DNA of 64,000 nucleotides, from NCBI GenBank assembly GCA_035578905.1, contig JAQJVL010001196.1, positions 1-64,000 on the forward strand, given 5' to 3'. Both the position numbers and the translations under genes were made by a program. Below the pieces are notes generated by a model, which did not search any database, had not been told where the DNA came from, and saw nothing but the letters and a program-made list of their open reading frames with translations. How positions within the stretch are numbered: the stretch's first letter is position 1; each line of letters starts with the position of its first letter. Shown here piece after piece: positions 10,720 through 22,463 of the stretch. The DNA comes from Stictocephala bisonia. Lineage: Eukaryota; Arthropoda; Insecta; Hemiptera; Membracidae.

Positions 10720-11273
10720 AGCCGTGTTTTCCTAGCGACGCACTTTCTACGCCGCGTACAACGCATAATGTGCGCTGCCCAGTCATACACAGGGAAGCCA
10801 CTAGACTATTTTCCTAGAAGCGTTTTTCGGTTGTGCGCCGGCGTGTTTTGAAGGACGTAATTGGGCGACTGACTTCAGACCAGTCAGTTCGGTTGTACGT
10901 CGCGCATCACAACACTTCGTGGGTTTGTTTTGGTAGTGTTTGTAGTTGTTCCAACTGTGTGTATGTGTTTACTGTGTTGTTGATGTGTGTACATTATGGA
11001 TGAAACGAAGAAAATGAAATTTTCTGCTGCTGATGATGAACAGCTTGTGGAGATCGTCGCAGGACATCCAATTTTATGATGTGAAGTGCACGTGAAGAAG
11101 AACGCAACGAAACTGTTAAACGCCTAGATCAACTAATGCTACCTTGCTGGATGACACAACTGAACTGAACATTTGTAGGAAAACACTTTTACGCCGCGTA
11201 TTATATTATACGTCCACGCCGGCGTTGTACGTTGTACGCGACGTAGAAAGTGCGTCGCTAGGAAAACACGGCT
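10720..11273. mobile_element. PIF/Harbinger-like MITE with MADF relic
   Basis: The termini AGCCGTGTTTTCCTAGCGAC... are inverted and match for 44 bp with one mismatch (10,720-10,763 and 11,230-11,273). They are flanked by a 3-bp TAA duplication (10,717-10,719 and 11,274-11,276). A TWA target duplication is characteristic of PIF/Harbinger elements. These elements encode a DDE transposase and a second Myb/MADF-like protein; the interior keeps a broken MADF start (10,996 onward) but no transposase, so this is a deletion derivative of 554 bp. Confidence 0.85.
10996..11130 (+). pseudogene. Broken MADF-domain reading frame inside the MITE
   Basis: From an ATG at 10,996, 27 codons read MDETKKMKFSAADDE, then QLVEIVAGHPIL, then a stop at 11,077-11,079. 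One base further, the next frame continues YDVK. The pattern (L/V)(V/I)E.V..HP.LYD is the first helix of the MADF (Myb/SANT-like in Adf-1) domain. MADF proteins are the usual second ORF of PIF/Harbinger transposons, where they help bring the transposase to DNA. The frame is cut by an apparent 1-base loss and then by a deletion, since the rest of the domain is absent. The motif is short, but its position inside a TAA-flanked TIR element makes the reading credible. Confidence 0.65.
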
Positions 11274-11514
11274 TAAACGTGACTCTTAACAGAGCCTTTC
11301 ATCTATCTACGCATATTTTAATTTCATCAAACATACAGTTCGCCATTTTATTTACTATGTGCTCCCACCTCTTAATGGTCCTCCCATCCACTCATCCACT
11401 CTACGCAAACAATACTTCGACAGTCATCCATATCAACCTCAAATCGATCTACAGGTTCTGAACAAAATAGTTTAACAACATACCTTGAAACATTTTTACT
11501 AAGAAGATGAAATT

Positions 11515-12480
11515 AAATGAATGAAAACGAAATGAACATTGGCTTTATTATCATTAATGTTGGGGCATTTAAGCCCTCTCTTCCACTTAACCTCCTTTCT
11601 AAAGTACATTTTTGTAAATTAAATGAAATATAGACAGTAAGTTAATAAAAATTCATTAAATATCTACTTTTAGTTTTTACAATCAAAATTAATAAACTTA
11701 CACGTAACATTTTGTTATGGCAAAAAAAAAAAAATACTGATATAAAAATATTACAGACACAAAATAAATATTCAGATACAAATAATCACTTTGCGACATT
11801 CATTTGATACACGTACAAATAACTCATAGACCACAATCAATGGTCCTGATATTATCAGGCAGAAAATTCCATAAGTGACAAATAGAAATACTGAAAGAGT
11901 ACCTACAGAGAGTGTTGAAATAAATAGGGAATGTAGAGAGATTCCTTGATGTGAGATGAACTTGAAACGGTCGGACAAGTATTCAGGAGAGCTAGTGTTT
12001 AAAATATTACTAATTAAAAAAACGCCAATACAAAAATAAAAGTGTGGAATTCACGTACTTGTTTAGGTTTGATCATTCCTAATTGTTTTATGATTGGAGT
12101 AACGTGATCGTCTCGTCATAAATTGAATATTTAAACTTTAATACAGTACTTTTATGCTCTTTGAAGCTTGTCCGAGAACTTCATAGTCAATCCATGATCA
12201 CCACGTCAAGTTATATGAAGTGAGAGAGAACTAGAGTTTTTATCAGCATCACTTTTACAGAAAATGGAGGATAGGAAGCGCACGCCCAGGCTGTGGATGC
12301 CGGTAAACATCTACCACATACTAACGTAACATGATCAGTCAAACCGTAAAACCATTTTGGTTATAGTAAGTCCTAGAATCTTTTCATTATTGGAGTAGCC
12401 CAGAGAACTGCCATTTAATCTAAGTATAGGGAAGTCAGAGAAATGTATATGGTTAAGAAGACTGTATTTTTCAAACTATA
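11515..12480 (-). pseudogene. 3' part of a LINE (relative of the 53.5-57.3 kb LINE)
   Basis: Two stretches match the minus-strand LINE at 53.5-57.3 kb. The first is the tail AAATGAACATTGGCTTTATT near 11,530 against AAATGAACAATGGCTTTATT at about 53,560. The second is GAAGCTTGTCCGAGA with the following 90 bases (12,160-12,260) against 54,290-54,390. On the minus strand a short frame near 11,840-11,920 reads LWNFLPDNIRTID, matching the typical LINE C-terminal pattern LWN.LPD.I. Many stops and indels show that it is old. The RT catalytic region is absent. Confidence 0.75.
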
Positions 12481-12506
12481 TCACTATATGTTAAAAATAA
12501 TTCTAT

Positions 12507-13260
12507 CATGGTGTGACTTATTTGACGAGCACTGCATCACTACTGCTCGGCATCACTAATTCGCAATGATTTGACCAGCAAGATTAACCATCAGAAGCAA
12601 GCGGTCACCAAATACATTTAGGGTGTCCGGAAGTATTGTGGAGTCAGTCATGGTGTGTAGCCTATGTGACGAACCCTGCACCACTACTGCTCGGCATCAC
12701 TAATTCGCAATGATTTGACCAGCAAGATTAACCATCAGAAGCAAGCGGTCACCAAATACATTTAGGGTGTCCGGTAGTATTGTGGAGTCAGTCATGGTGT
12801 GTAGCCTATGTGACGAACCCTGCACCACTACTGCTCGGCATCACTAATGCGCTAAGATTTGACAAGCAAGATTAACAATCTGACATAACTGGTCACCAAA
12901 TACATTTAGGGTGTCCGGTAGTGTTGTGGAGTCAGTCATTGTGTGTAACCTATGTGACGAACCCTGCATCACTACTGCTCGGCATCACTAATGCGCTAAG
13001 ATTTGACAAACAAGATTAACTATCTAACATAACTGGTCACCAAATACATTTAGGGTGTCCGGTAGTATTGTGGAGTCAGTCATGGTGTGTAACCTATGTG
13101 ACGAACCCTGCACCACTACTACTCGGTATCACTAATGCACTAAGATTTGACAAGCAAGATTAACTATCTGACGTAACTGGTCACCAAATACATTTAGGGT
13201 GTCCGGTAGTATTATGGAGTCAGTCATGATGTGTAGCCTATGTGATGAGCACTATGTCAC
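12507..13260. repeat. 144-bp tandem array, about five units
   Basis: Units begin CATGGTGTGTAGCC or a variant at 12,507, 12,649, 12,793, 12,937, 13,081 and 13,225. The period is exactly 144 for four steps, and 142 for the first, most diverged unit. Units share CTGCTCGGCATCACTAAT and GTCACCAAATACATTTAGGG. A diverged single unit is found at 38,797-38,930. No coding potential was seen. Confidence 0.93.
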
Positions 13261-13549
13261 GTTATGACGTATGAAATCCTATTTCAGTGTACCACAGTAT
13301 ATCTATATTGTATGGATTTCAAATCCAGCTATCAAACTAACTAAAGTACACAATCAGAGCAATATACTACACCTAAATAAAATCTACAGTACTTGTGCCT
13401 TTGTTTATAAATATTGATCTCCCTCAAAGAGCTATATACAGGTATCGTAAATATTCATCACCAGATTCACTGATTGAATAAAGACTAGCTAATCGTCCCT
13501 GAAAATAACGCAATGCAAAATAATTAACTATGTTGTCCACATTTTGAAT
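13261..13549. other. Unassigned AT-rich sequence
   Basis: No gene or repeat recognised between the 144-bp array and the LINE relic. Confidence 0.3.
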
Positions 13550-14170
13550 TTCGACTCCTCAATTACATGACTGATCATTTGCCATTCCTCACTTATTCTC
13601 TGCATTTGCGTCTTCCCAAACCCGTTGAAAAGTGACTTAACAGAGTCCATTCCACCGATGACAGTCATAAGGTTTTATACCAATTACCTGTTTCGACCGG
13701 CAAAAACATCCAAAGTTAACGCCCAGTTGCTTTTTGGTAAAAATTTGTTTGAGATTAACTGAGAATCTAGTCAAAGAGGTGGTTCTATAAATCTAAGTCA
13801 GCCTGCACGTTGTGGGATATCTTGCAGAATGGGAAGATTCGGAGTAGTTGGGATTTTTTTATCTCTCTGAGAGATGCCTCTCTGCTTCTTATATCTGGAG
13901 GAGCCACGTTGTATAACCCTGGCAGCCATCGTAGAGGGGTTGCGATGAGGGAACCTCATCACTCTAGTTGTATATAAATCTTATGTACATGTGTACTGTT
14001 ATGCCACACGGCATCACAATATTCTGCAGTGGAGTAAACCAGGGACAAAGCTGCGGTACGCAGAGTTGAGCGTTGGCTCCCCATGATGATTGCAGAACAC
14101 AATATTAGTTCTGGATCGCACTTTGGCTGCTGTTTTCAATACGTTACTTTTAAAACATAGAGATCAATCT
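13550..14170 (-). pseudogene. Decayed LINE reverse transcriptase C-terminal region
   Basis: Read on the minus strand, about 14,100-13,990 gives SQRSTLRTAALSLVYSTAEY followed by CDAVWHNS, the stretch after the RT active site in LINE proteins (the usual form is TLRT.ALALVYSTAEYCAPVW). Further down the strand (about 13,940-13,810), in another frame, PLRWLPGLYNVAPPDIRSRE corresponds to the following LPVL..I.PPELRR block. Stops and frame changes lie between the two, so it is a relic. Neither the catalytic YADD region nor a 3' tail was recognised. The clade is unassigned. Confidence 0.7.
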
Positions 14171-16780
14171 ATACTGATTCCAAGTACTGTGGATACTCAA
14201 TGTGTTCCATCTTAACAACATCGAAAAAAATGTTCAAATTTTAGACTATTGCAGTTTATTGCTGTGCACAAATCTTACAACTGTTCGAGAAGACATTTCA
14301 AGTAATTAGTCCACAATTTCATCCCAGGGTTGTATCTATTTATGATTTTCCTGATATGAAGTGATGACCAGGAGTGGCAGTAAAATATTATTGTTATTAA
14401 CTGGCCTTGAAATATAAACATCTTTTATTCATGCAATTACTATAGTTTCAAAAAAGAAAATGATAACACGTTTTTTATTAATTGCTCATTAATGAAGCTA
14501 TACTACTTTTTGTATTTTGTATAAAGAGATCTATTATGAGTTTATTGTTGTCCAGTTAGATATTAAATATCTTTACCTCCCGTTCATGCAAAACTAGCCG
14601 ACAGCCCTTTGTTCTCTACGTTTGCTTACCCTACTCTCCGTGGTTCTCTCTAAAATATAATAACATCATAAAAGCTCAGCCTGATCTTGTCCTCTTAAAC
14701 AACAAAGTTTTACAGCCTAGAAAAATCATACAAGTCTAATTTAGGGGGGCGGGTGCAAAGTGGTGCAATAATTACAGAGTTAGTAGAAAGGCCTTAAATA
14801 TTTAACTATGAAAAATTAGCCAAACGTTTGTGCATGTTTATGATTTTTTATATAATTTTTTATCATTGATTTTTTTGAAATTAACTATATTTGAAAAATA
14901 AATGAATTAATGCTAATGTTACGCTTATGAAAAAAAGTGACCTCTTCTTTAGTAATGGAGTTCCCAGAAATCCTTTATTAGTGGATCTCTGTCATACATA
15001 AACTAACGTCCCTTCAAATATCATAACATTCAGTGGTTCCGGAGATTTCGTGATGACTGAGTACGTTTTAGATAAAGATTAAAAACTGTACAAAACACTG
15101 TTTAAGATAATTTTTGACACGAACGCAATCTGGAAACCGAGCAAGATTTTTCATACACATGCCTGCTTAACTTTCAGTTAGTAGTGTTTGAATTGATTGC
15201 TAGTGAGTAGACAATGTGGTAGACAATGCTCCACTGAATAATTTGAGCTACTTAGACCAGGGCTAAGACGCATGTAAGGATTAGTTCTGGACATGTGTCA
15301 GTTAACGCTAACAAGCTAGACAGCTAATTTGACTTACCACATAGTGGTTTGTTCAGTAAATCACAAACACCCGCGCTACATTACTGAGGTTACTCGCTAC
15401 ATCACTGAGTCGAGACAACATTCAAATATATGTAATAAAGCTAAACGTGTTAGTTAACATGAGTCAACGTCAACTCAATAAAGTATGTTTATTGTCTATT
15501 ATTATAGTGTTGATCTTGACAGATCAGCAATTGAATACTTGTCATGACTTTGGCTGTCCTCAGGCAGCAGTGCATTAACACAAGCAAGACAAATGCACCT
15601 TCATCTTCGGATTGCCTTTAGGATATAAGTTAAATAATTTCCAATGTTTCTAGCCTCAGTCCATTTGTTTGGCACTACTTATTCGTCCTAGTCAACTTAC
15701 CACCCTCGATGATTTTTCCTGAACATTACCATCTACAAACCTACTACTTCAAAGCCAACTCCACCTCTTGGCTTCAAAAACATCATCGATGTCACACGTC
15801 CAAGACATCCACCATATTTAACCAAAGTTAAATCTAACATAATCTTGAATCTTCTTCCAAATTTTGATCTGTAGTGTGCTCTAGAAGTCTTGGGGAAGAG
15901 AAATTAGACTGTGATTGTAGCAGTTCTCTTTGTGTACACTGGTCCGTAATTGAATAAAAGATAAACAGGCTTTTTTGGCTTTTTCATAAACTCCTGCACG
16001 TTACCAGAATATACGTGTACTGCATTGGTCATAGGCAGGAAGGAGGTAGGTAAAATCCACTACGCACTCCTGCGATGTTCCTATTTTCACACTTTAACTA
16101 TATTATGTCGCTTCATCAAAACCCATTAAGTGTGTTTCAGAATTTACGTAACGGAACCTCATGAATTGAGTCATAAAAAATTATAATTTTCGACTTTTAA
16201 AATGTGGTTGTCTAATAAAATGTAATGACACATACACAATAAATCTGTGTGTACAGAGAAATTTTGTAATAGATTAATCAAATTCACATAACTCTACTCT
16301 CTCCTCCCTCCCACCCAACAATCCAATCAGGTACTACCGTAATTTTACATAAAAGCTTCTCCAATATAATAAAGTAAACACACATCAATACAGTTTAAAT
16401 AAGTGTGTATGTGTTAAATTGAACGTTTGAGGTTAGAACAACTGAACTGAGGCAAGTCAGTTTAGTCTATAGACAAGTGATACTCAGCGGGTTAGGAGGC
16501 TTCTCGGAACTGAACCCATCCTCCAGACCGGGAGACCCATTGACAGACAATGTATCATCTACTAAAAACACTTAAGTTATATCCTGAAATAAAACAAATA
16601 AAGAGTTTTTTTTAATTATGTAAGACACAACATTTTAATATTGTTTTAATGGCCCGATTAACAGATTGAAAATGGCTAACATTTAAAAAGTAAACAATAA
16701 AATAATTGTAACAATGAAACAATTTTATTTTAAATACGCGTAGGAATATTGTTTAAGCCTATAAAATCAAATTTAATGTA
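14171..16780. other. Anonymous AT-rich sequence
   Basis: No gene recognised. The part at 14,990-15,060 (catacataaactaac...ggttccggagatttcgtgatgactga) resembles non-coding tails of decayed transposons, but no family can be assigned. A few GC-richer words at 16,470-16,550 show no open frame of note. Confidence 0.35.
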
Positions 16781-18391
16781 TAATTGCATAGAATTGATAA
16801 ACATATGTGTGCCTGCTGCATTAAAAACATTTCTTGTTTAAACCGAGCTCTACACATTTGGTTTATCTATGTATACCAGAATGTTCTAGATCGAAGGTCT
16901 GTGATTAAAGGGATCGAGTTCGGACACCTGTCAGTCCTCATCAACAAACAAGCCTCTCTATTCTCTGATTTCCTGATTACAACGTAATAAACACCAAACC
17001 TCACCCTTGATCTACCGTTACTTGAGGCTGTTACTAACTGTGTCACTTGTATGTACACAATTGTTTGATCAGGTTCTTCTGAAAGGATTTATTGATGCGA
17101 GGCTGTATGTGTGAGTTGAATAAAATTGTTGAAAGAAAAACTGGTAAAAGAATATAAATTTCAATCACATAAGTATTTATCTTCGGATAACACAATAATT
17201 TTACTATTAATATTAAATACTCATCTGTTAGTAAAACTAATACATTTTATGGTAGCACTATAGTTTATAGTTACATTATGAACAATATATTTAAATTGGT
17301 TTATTTCAGTAGAGTATAATGAAAAATCTGAGTATATGCATATAAAATGATATTACAAAGAAACAAGACTTCTATAAAAATTGCATTCATATAACAAATT
17401 ACGTTGCATAAACCTCTTTTGTACGTATCGCGTAAGATTAAAATACCACTCTATATTAAAATATTATTTACGATTAGGTTTTTTAGGTACTTACTAATAC
17501 TGGGATAAATATTGTGAAAGTAATATTATTGTGTGTTGTTTATATTGGTGCTGCAGGTAATAAGTTTTTAATTGGTTATAAGGGAACAAAAATTAAACTG
17601 AAGTAGAAAATGAACACTCAGAAAAGTAGTTATAACACAACAGAAGTCCAATGAAGAGTTGAAGCCCCGATTATTATCAAAGTTAATTGACACGAAAAGG
17701 TTAAAACTCTTAGGAATATTCCATTAACTTCTGTTGTTATTTCATAAACGGTCTCATTTTCGTCCATCTTTGATGCAGAAAAATATAAAAAGAGGAATTA
17801 TGCTAATTATTAACTATACATAATGTAAATATAAAACAGATTTTTGAATGTAATAAAGTGTTACCAAACTTAGATATTCTGTTAATGTAGATACCAATTA
17901 GGAATTTGATGATATACTAATTGAAAATAAATGTTACGTAATCAGGTCATTTCATCAGTTCATAAAATGGAGTTTTTTTTAATAAAATGAATTAGCATTT
18001 TGATTTGAGTACAAAAAACTATTCCGAGAGTGTAGTTTTATGTATGATGAGCCGTATTGAGCAACAAGCTGTTTTGAGAACGTGTCATCTCGCTTCCTTA
18101 CGAATGGAACGAGTATGCTAGTAAATAGTATTTATTTGAAAATGTATCCTAATAATTTAGTTGTCTAAAATAGAGTGAAACAACTGAATATACCCTAAAA
18201 AACAAACTTTTCCAATACGACTGTGGACAACCCAAGGAGAGAGAAGTAATGTGTCTGTTGCCATGGAGACTGCTAGCTGAGCTAATATTTCTCCATTATT
18301 CGTGTTTTGAAATACATTTTATAATGATTTCCAAGAATTATATTTATATTAATAAAATGTAATTCATTAATTTAACATTAAATTCAAGTGT
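16781..18391. other. Anonymous AT-rich sequence
   Basis: Only short overlapping open frames (about 65 codons, 16,784-17,058) on both strands, without domains, and plain AT-rich DNA after that. Confidence 0.35.
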
Positions 18392-18526
18392 ATCTTACCA
18401 GAGTACTACGGGTGATTTACTGTATTCACTTCCGAGGAGTAAAAATAAAATAAAATAAATAGGTCCTTTTTATTTTAACTCCTTAGAAGTGCACACTGTA
18501 ACTCACCCGTAGTACTCTGGTAAGAT
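18392..18526. repeat. 135-bp imperfect palindrome (foldback or MITE-like)
   Basis: The left arm ATCTTACCAGAGTACTACGG is repeated exactly as its reverse complement at the right end. The arms pair for about 60 bases with a few mismatches, around a short AT-rich loop (aaataaaataaaataaa). The pairing may continue outward (aaattcaa / aaatttgaatt). No clear target duplication was seen, so calling it a MITE is an inference. Confidence 0.75.
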
Positions 18527-18737
18527 AAATTTGAATTCGGATACTTTTAAAAATACAATACTGTAAACGGATTACATTTTGTTTTATTTTTTGGACGAAA
18601 AAACCAGATACTTCATTGTTCACTAAAGTACAACATAAAATATTTTTAGATGAAACGTAATTCATATTTAATTGCCAGGAAACGCCTGGAAACTTATCTT
18701 GAAGACTTATTAAGCTAACAAAATGTTTCTGGATTTT

Positions 18738-19985
18738 CTTTTCAAATTTCAAATTCAAAAGAAACTTTATTACTTTGATTACACATATATGTACAGTTTG
18801 GATAAGCAAATGTCCAAGTTTCTAAAATAATATAAATGATAACATCAAGATTGAAATTACAATAAATTTAATGATATTACTTAATCAAACCTAATATTTG
18901 TTGAATAAGAAGGTCACTCCCTAGGTAATACAACCAGTTTGGAGTGGCCACCAAAACATTTGATTTAGTATAAAAAAATAAACTGGAACAGTGGTATCTC
19001 AGTAGAGTTTTAAATAACTGCTACATACAATTAATGTAAAAAAGCATGTTTTGAGAGATAATTGAACAAAAAATAAAATATTATAAAACCAAAATGAGAT
19101 TGAATAATTTTAGAAAGTAAACGAAGCAAGAAATACTATATTTACACCATCTAGTATGAATGAAAAAGGCCATGACATAAGAAATCTTAGTGACATAAAA
19201 AGTAACGTAGTTCTTATGAATATAGCAAAATATATTAGAAAAATAACAGTGTAAAAGAATAACTAAAAATATATGTAAAATTTAGTTAAATTAAGTAATC
19301 AATGTTGTAAAAAAATAACAAAAGGCAAATAAGATAATAAATTCGAAACCAATGTACTATACTTAAAAGTTGTTCCACGTTATTTACTGTAAGAAGGTAA
19401 GGTTTAAGTTATTTAAAAAAAGGTTTTAATGAAATTATATTATTAATATGTATTGAAATTATATTGTAAAAGCGAGGTGCATTGTATGTCTAACAATGTT
19501 GAAAAGCAGTTAAATTTGCTTTTGGGACTTCTAATATTAAGCGTATTAAATTATATACCTTAAAACCATGTACAGAAAAAACAGAACTTGTAACTAAAAA
19601 ACAATTTTAGAACTCTAAAGATTTCGAATTGGCAAAATTTTCAAATTAACAAAAAGAGGCCAGCTAGGGGTGATGATGCGGAGGAAGGATAGGATAAAGC
19701 GTGGTGACATACGTTCCTCCCCAACATGCCAAGCCATAACCAATTCTGGAGCCCACCAGTGATATTAAAAACTTTTGCGGGCACTTACTTCGTAGATGAT
19801 AAACGCTTTTAACACTTCTTAGTAATTGACGTTTCAACTGTAAAACACGAGTCTTCCAAGATAGATTCGAGTTAATGTGCAATCCCAAATATTTAATCAT
19901 ATCAACTTTCCCAATAACAAGACATTGGCAAGAAGAGTGATTTAAACAGTCAAGTTATGATATCGTTACCAAAACTTATGGCACA
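18738..19985 (-). pseudogene. 3' end of a LINE: RT C-terminal region plus 3' UTR
   Basis: On the minus strand the frame entering near 19,985 reads KVDMIKYLGLHINSNLSWK and then QLLRSVKSVYHLRSKCP, the standard LINE segment after the RT active site (KYLG...W..H). It is followed by VGSRIGYGLACWGGTY and a stop near 19,664. The lower part holds further fragments in shifting frames and then non-coding sequence to a 3' end near 18,738 (aaactttattac on the + strand, giving an AATAAA-like signal on the minus strand). A similar 3' end occurs at 55,962-56,598. The element is truncated, missing all upstream domains. Confidence 0.75.
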
Positions 19986-20871
19986 TTTAAACTAAAACAA
20001 TCATATATTAGGTCTTTTCACTAAGAAGCAAAGCATGAAGGTGTAGTGAAATATGGATGTATAACTGACAATATGGATACTTATTTCTGAGTTAAGGAAG
20101 AGGTTGGCTATTTACTAAATGTATTACAAAGAAGGTTTAATAATCGCACAATACCTTCAAATACATCACAGCACAATATCATTCAACTAGTTCCATTGAG
20201 TAAGAAGTCCGAACGCCATCCCTGAAAAGATTGTCTATTGGGTACTGATGTAATGTACTAGGTGACGGCCTATTGTTCTAGCTTTCTCCCCAAAAATTAA
20301 TAATTAAACCCATCGAAATGTGAAACAATGACGACAACGGACTTAGTCCTTCACCTCATTAAATTTTGTACTAAGTTGTGTTTTGAAATATTCTTTAAAA
20401 CAGTACGGTATATTATTTTATATTGGGAAATGTACGAGTATAATGTAGTATATACTCGTCTAGAGATGTCCTAAGTGATGAAAATAATATATAGGATACT
20501 AGTAAATAGAATATTAGTATAAGTTACTATCGTCTCAAATACTAAATTCAAAATATCAAAATGCCCCGTCGGCTGGATGCCGTTTTAAAAATTTACATTA
20601 TTATTGCTAAAATATCAAAGTACAAGTTAAAAATCTGGCTTGCGCAGTCAAAGCTACACAAAAGTTCCTTTGATCGACAAGAAATGATTCAAATCCATCT
20701 GGGGTTACTACAGGACTCAGTGAACAACAATCACCAGTATAATTTAAATATATAAAATTTGTCTCAATAAAATTCCATTAATTAATTTAATATACCAGTA
20801 ATTAGTCTAATTATTGTGATTAAGACGTATCTTTTCACGTTGTTATATTATTTCATCCAGTAATTACTTTT
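19986..20871. other. Anonymous AT-rich sequence
   Basis: No gene recognised. A 64-codon frame at 20,561-20,755 has no domain signature. Confidence 0.3.
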
Positions 20872-21051
20872 ATAAAGTGCCATGCTAAAACACGCGTAGT
20901 TATCCCAGACACAAAACTCTGATGCTCGTAGAACAATTATGTTTTTTATGGAACCAATGTCAACATTGGTTCCATAAAAAACATAATTGTTCTACGAGCA
21001 TCAGAGTTTTGTGTCTGGGATAACTACGCGTGTTTTAGCATGGCACTTTAT
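20872..21051. repeat. Perfect 180-bp palindrome (two 89-bp arms, 2-bp spacer)
   Basis: The left arm 20,872-20,960 (starting ATAAAGTGCCATGC) is the exact reverse complement of the right arm 20,963-21,051; the spacer is CA. No mismatch was found along the arms. Such a sequence could extrude as a cruciform or fold as an 89-bp hairpin RNA. It does not match any other repeat in the window. No flanking target duplication was seen. A recent fold-back duplication, a MITE and an assembly or library artefact all remain possible. Confidence 0.95.
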
Positions 21052-22421
21052 CATGCATCATGCTTAATTGGTACAATACTGAAAATCAGTTGATCAGTTA
21101 ATTGGGATTTGTTAGTTTGTATGTATAATTGAAAATGAACTTATACATCTGCTCAAGTCTATTATTTAAAACTACGGTCAATAATTGATTTTATGTAGAT
21201 TTATCAGGATGGAACTACCCTGAAACATACTCACATGTAAAAAATGCAGCATTCTATGTGTAATCAGTGGAATTGGATATACAATTCATACTATTTGACA
21301 TGTCAATGGCCTGTTGAAATCCCTTTGTGAACTCTAAAATGTCATGTGTTAATTACTTATTGTGAATAGTTGGCAAAAATTATTTCACTACTCACCACAT
21401 GACAGTGTTGTGTCAATGTTTCAATATTAGAAATGAATTCTGTTTGTGTATTAATTTTTCACATGACATCACATATTTAAAATCTTCAAATATGTATAAT
21501 ATTAACTGCAATATTACCGAATAAACAAATCTGGATAAAGTTTATAGTTGACTAAATAGTATTGATAGCGCAGTATTAACAAGGAGATATGTTGTAAATT
21601 TAATTTATATGCAATGGATTTATTGTTACAATGAAATATTATTCCGAAGCAAAAACGGTTATTTAAATTGAAAATTTGTATGACGTATCTTTTATATATT
21701 TAGTATATTTTACATTACATTGATATTAATATATTTTATTCCTATTTTACTTAAATAACTATACAAAACACTAAACACTTAGTTATTGTTTTTACATTGA
21801 CTTTTTAAATAAAAATTAGAAATATGAGATACCTGACTGATTTATTTAGACTTTATAAAGTTACTTAATATAATAGTCCATACCAAGCTTAAATTATAAG
21901 TTAGCAGAACATTAAAGGACATATAAATTTTGGGCATTAAAATAATTAGATATGTAAAAAATATTCAAACAAAATCAGAAAGTAAAAATAAGAACTAATA
22001 AACATAATTTCCTCTTTGAAAGGTTAAAAGATATCTTAACTCAAGAAATCAGTGAGTTTTTGTACCTAATGGAACATCATCATTATGTAGTAGGATTACC
22101 AGTCAATGACGAGTTCAAGAACGTTTTACTGGATGCAAAAATCAACCCTCAAAAATTTAAAATAACACATTTTTAGCTATATCGATGTGTACGGATATTG
22201 CTTTATTTAGTTTAGATACAGATTAAATTTACAAAAAAAGGTGATAAGTAAAATTACCTTGTTAAGAAGTTCCTTTCTCCCAGTGAAAAATGAGCAAAGT
22301 TGTAATTTGGAAAAGGAAGATTGATAAATAGGTTAAGATGTTGATGATTTAGTTAAGCCTTGTTTATCATAAAGTGAGCTTTGGGCCCAGAATGGAGAAC
22401 TCATTTAACACGCAATGAGTT

Positions 22422-22463
<42 letters not shown>

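Noticed and set aside
16867..17058. Small minus-strand ORF overlapping a plus-strand one
   Set aside because: Both are short, mutually antisense and without domains or repeats.
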